Origin: an uncultured Collinsella sp. | Lineage (GTDB): Bacteria > Actinomycetota > Coriobacteriia > Coriobacteriales > Coriobacteriaceae | Reading direction: 5' to 3' | Assembly (NCBI GenBank): GCA_900757285.1 | Contig: CAAENI010000272.1 | Location: forward strand, 1 to 7,958 | DNA: 7,958 bases | Shown: positions 6,718 to 7,958 of the stretch, piece by piece | Position numbering within the stretch: the first letter of the stretch is position 1 | How the letters are laid out: each line of letters begins with the position of its first letter | The notes under the pieces: model-generated | Databases searched by the model: none | Told to the model about the DNA's origin: nothing | Seen by the model: the letters and a program-made list of their open reading frames with translations, nothing else | Program-made: the position numbers and the translations under genes

Positions 6718-6723
6718 AGGAGG
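6718..6723 (+). promoter_or_regulatory. Consensus ribosome binding site
   Basis: AGGAGG is a perfect anti-16S match five bases before ATG 6729. It shows that the short frame that follows was selected as a real gene. Confidence 0.85.
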
Positions 6724-6728
6724 TTGCC

Positions 6729-6968
6729 ATGCTGTCGCAAAATCAATCGAGATACTTGGTCACAATCGGCTTTGCCCTGCTTGCATTACTCTTTGCTAGC
6801 GACCTTTTGCTGAAACCGCCCAAGGAACTCGTTTTGCTTGCCATAGACTGCCTTTCCGCCCTTTACTTTACGGCAACCCTATTCGTCGGACTAAAGGAGA
6901 GGAAATAAGGCGCAGTCGTCGCATCCGCCGTATGCTTGATCATAACCATTGCATCATTCTTTATCTGA
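6729..6968 (+). pseudogene. Small hydrophobic membrane protein, interrupted by an in-frame TAA
   Basis: The 59-residue open frame starts at ATG 6729 behind a perfect AGGAGG and ends at TAA 6906-6908. It encodes two hydrophobic segments (about 10-28 and 33-54) ending LFVGLKERK. Directly after the TAA the same frame gives 19 more codons, GAVVASAVCLIITIASFFI, an ideal third membrane helix, ending in TGA 6966-6968. The natural product was therefore probably a 79-residue three-helix protein, and the stop replaces one codon in a charged loop (AAA or GAA to TAA would fit). The gene begins 12 bases after the secreted four-cysteine protein and is surely in the same transcript. No family was recognised; an immunity or export-helper role is suggested only by position. 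The shortened two-helix form might still insert in the membrane. Confidence 0.72.
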
Positions 6969-6980
6969 CACATTGGTGAT

Positions 6981-7317
6981 TTAGGGGCGATATCGTAGGA
7001 ATACGACCGGGAGAGTCGGGACCAGATTGCCCGGGTTGCCCGGTCGGCTCGCGCGACGGTGCGGCGGTTCCACAGAAAGCTCTCCGGACTTCACGCCGTT
7101 TCTGATCGCATTGTAGACAGCCATCTCGTCTTCGCAGTCGGCGAGCACGCGGTGTGCGTCGTCGTTTTGGATGTCCAGTAAATCTCGAAGGTCCTCCATG
7201 CACCAGCGTCCGAGATTTGGCCATGCGCGTTGCGCGAGCTGATAAGTGTCGATTGCGATGTTGTAGTTAAAGTCCAAGCCAAAGTCGTCCCAGGCAGAAC
7301 GGCTTTGTTTCCTTGAT
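6981..7317 (-). pseudogene. Truncated DnaQ-like (DEDDh) 3'-5' exonuclease remnant
   Basis: On the minus strand a frame from just after a TAA near 7317 to TAA (6983-6981) encodes about 110 residues. AWDDFGLDFNYNIAIDTYQL followed by AQRAWPNLGRWCMEDLRDLL and then DAHRVLADCEDEMAVYNAI matches the C-terminal half of DEDDh exonucleases such as the DNA polymerase III epsilon subunit: the D-T-x-x-L segment and the ExoIII motif H-R-x-L-x-D are present. The ExoI motif (DxE) and the ExoII region are absent because the frame is closed upstream, and there is no good start (only TTG at 7277). It therefore cannot be an active nuclease. It converges on the small membrane protein gene with 12 bases between stop codons and is probably a leftover of an insertion or deletion here. 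Confidence 0.65.
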
Positions 7318-7339
7318 TATCAACTTCATCCGGACACTT

Positions 7340-7375
7340 CCCGCATTCATCCGTGTGTGTACGGATGAATGCGGG
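7340..7375. repeat. Perfect 15-base inverted repeat (hairpin)
   Basis: CCCGCATTCATCCGT (7340-7354) and ACGGATGAATGCGGG (7361-7375) pair perfectly around GTGTGT. Neither side has a T tract. It sits at the broken upstream end of the exonuclease remnant and downstream of the anchored protein gene, so it could be a terminator-like hairpin or a trace of the event that truncated the exonuclease. Confidence 0.7.
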
Positions 7376-7384
7376 GTTCAATAC

Positions 7385-7413
7385 CCCGGCGGCCTGATCG
7401 GCAGACCGCCGGG
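7385..7413 (-). terminator. GC-rich hairpin after the anchored protein gene
   Basis: CCCGGCGG (7385-7392) pairs with CCGCCGGG (7406-7413) with a 13-base loop. On the minus strand it begins five bases after the TGA of the anchored protein gene. The downstream bases (GTATTG) are only weakly T-rich, so termination is plausible rather than clear. Confidence 0.45.
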
Positions 7414-7418
7414 AATTC

Positions 7419-7847
7419 TCACTCCTCGAAAAAAGCCGGCACTCGGTTAGTCCTGCGCATCTTGAAATCGCCAGACTCGTGGGAGACGTAGAGAATGCCG
7501 TCCATCCCATCTCGTGATGCATACGACAGGTGAACTGAACCGCAATCCGATCCATCATTGTCGAGAAGATCGAACGAATTCGGGTCGCTCGTTGCGGCCA
7601 AACGACCACTCAGACAAGAGCCATCGTCATTACAGATTTGCCATTCCATGTCTTCGCCTGCAAGAATCGCCATAGACGGCCTGGTCGCGCCATCGTTGAC
7701 ATACATCCCGTCTATGCCAAACCCATTTTCAGCGCCATCGATGAACGACTGCTCGGACCTATACCTCGCAAATGATGCACATAGCACCATTGCAAGACAA
7801 AGTACAAAGCCAACAATCGCTATCTTTGCATAGCTCTTGCCTATCAT
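7419..7847 (-). CDS. Small membrane-anchored extracytoplasmic protein
   Basis: ATG 7847-7845 is chosen because AGGAAGG sits eight bases upstream. A GTG nine bases earlier (7856) has the same motif touching it, which is too close. The 142-residue product has an N-terminal membrane anchor (about 6-26, IAIVGFVLCLAMVLC) and a polar extracytoplasmic domain of alternating strands (MEWQICNDDGSCLSGRL, SFDLLDNDGSDCG, ILYVSHESGDFKMRRT). The pattern of W, DG turns and short strands resembles small lipocalin-like or DUF5640-like beta domains, but no family is certain. Two cysteine pairs could form disulfides. The start codon is one base after the stop of the upstream gene (TGAcATG), so the two are translationally coupled. 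Two hairpins follow the gene. If the neighbour is a transporter ATPase, this could be its surface accessory or an immunity protein; that is inference. Confidence 0.75.
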   Translation of the reverse strand: MIGKSYAKIAIVGFVLCLAMVLCASFARYRSEQSFIDGAENGFGIDGMYVNDGATRPSMAILAGEDMEWQICNDDGSCLSGRLAATSDPNSFDLLDNDGSDCGSVHLSYASRDGMDGILYVSHESGDFKMRRTNRVPAFFEE

Positions 7848-7848
7848 G

Positions 7849-7958
7849 TCATTCACCTTCCTCGTATGTATCGAGGTATTCCTGCTTGAGCGTCTGCGAG
7901 GACGACTCGATCTTTTCCACGAGCGTGCCGGCCTCGATGAAGTAGAACGAGTCGGTGA
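7849..7958 (-). CDS. C-terminal end of an unidentified protein, possibly an ABC transporter ATPase
   Basis: Only the last 35 codons are in the window; the frame is open at the right edge and ends with TGA (7851-7849). The segment DSFYFIEAGTLVEKI looks like the strand-turn-strand that follows the H-loop in ABC ATPases (typically D-x-x-x-x-x-x-x-G-x-x-V/I-E). An acidic helical tail (LKQEYLDTYEEGE) follows. No Walker or signature motif can be seen because they would lie outside the window, so the assignment is tentative. Tight coupling to the anchored protein gene suggests they act together. Confidence 0.5.
   Translation of the reverse strand, partial: TDSFYFIEAGTLVEKIESSSQTLKQEYLDTYEEGE

Noticed and set aside
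2992..6908. Genome-wide stop-codon reassignment to explain the interrupted genes
   Set aside because: Both TAA and TAG act as ordinary stops here: the zinc-ribbon gene and coaBC end in TAA, and the zinc-ribbon DUF6273 gene ends in TAG. Only local readthrough or mutation remains possible.
7361..7413. Sequence GGGGTTCAATACCCC-like bases as a possible tRNA or attachment fragment
   Set aside because: No cloverleaf can be formed and it does not match the 3' end of the tRNA-Pro gene.
7091..7609. A 172-residue minus-strand frame across the hairpins
   Set aside because: It overlaps both the exonuclease remnant and the anchored protein gene in another frame, spans both hairpins and has no protein-like composition.

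Overview
The window looks like part of a high-GC actinobacterial gut commensal chromosome, most likely Coriobacteriia and Collinsella-like. This is an inference from four things: the strong G/C bias at third codon positions, the pairing of a C-terminal zinc-ribbon coiled-coil gene with coaBC, a Flp-type pilin fused to a DUF6273 domain, and a BspA/DUF285-like fragment. No 16S rRNA or other taxonomic marker is present.

Positions 1-1972 are ordinary core genome on the plus strand. They hold the 3' part of a coiled-coil/zinc-ribbon protein gene, a complete bifunctional coaBC (coenzyme A synthesis) abutting it with no gap, and a tRNA-Pro(GGG) gene with its own promoter and a strong intrinsic terminator. 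After this tRNA the content changes to accessory genes.

Positions 1973-2454 hold no gene I can support, only small repeats and an intrinsic terminator (2401-2432) serving the minus-strand gene upstream of it. At 2455-3471 (minus) lies a Flp/type IVb prepilin fused to a DUF6273 domain. It carries a run of nine G just after its start codon and an in-frame amber codon in the middle. A 246-base divergent intergenic region with a 24-base perfect palindrome separates it from a plus-strand pair: a small two-helix membrane protein and a 477-residue zinc-ribbon/transmembrane/DUF6273 protein. The same extracellular domain family therefore sits on both sides of one control region.

Positions 5403-5712 hold a long hairpin and a minus-strand C-terminal remnant of a BspA-like surface protein. 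Positions 5743-6968 (plus) form a compact three-gene set: a membrane-anchored thioredoxin-like protein, a secreted four-cysteine peptide precursor, and a small multi-helix membrane protein. The layout resembles an exported disulfide-bonded peptide (possibly bacteriocin-like) with its oxidoreductase and a membrane partner, but the first and third genes are each broken by one in-frame TAA. At the right end, on the minus strand, are a truncated DnaQ-like exonuclease remnant, two hairpins, a small anchored extracytoplasmic protein and the 3' end of a gene that may encode an ABC ATPase.

The main pattern is three accessory genes that are otherwise open across their full length, each interrupted by a single in-frame stop. 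Together with two gene remnants this suggests a decaying or switchable surface/secretion island downstream of tRNA-Pro.
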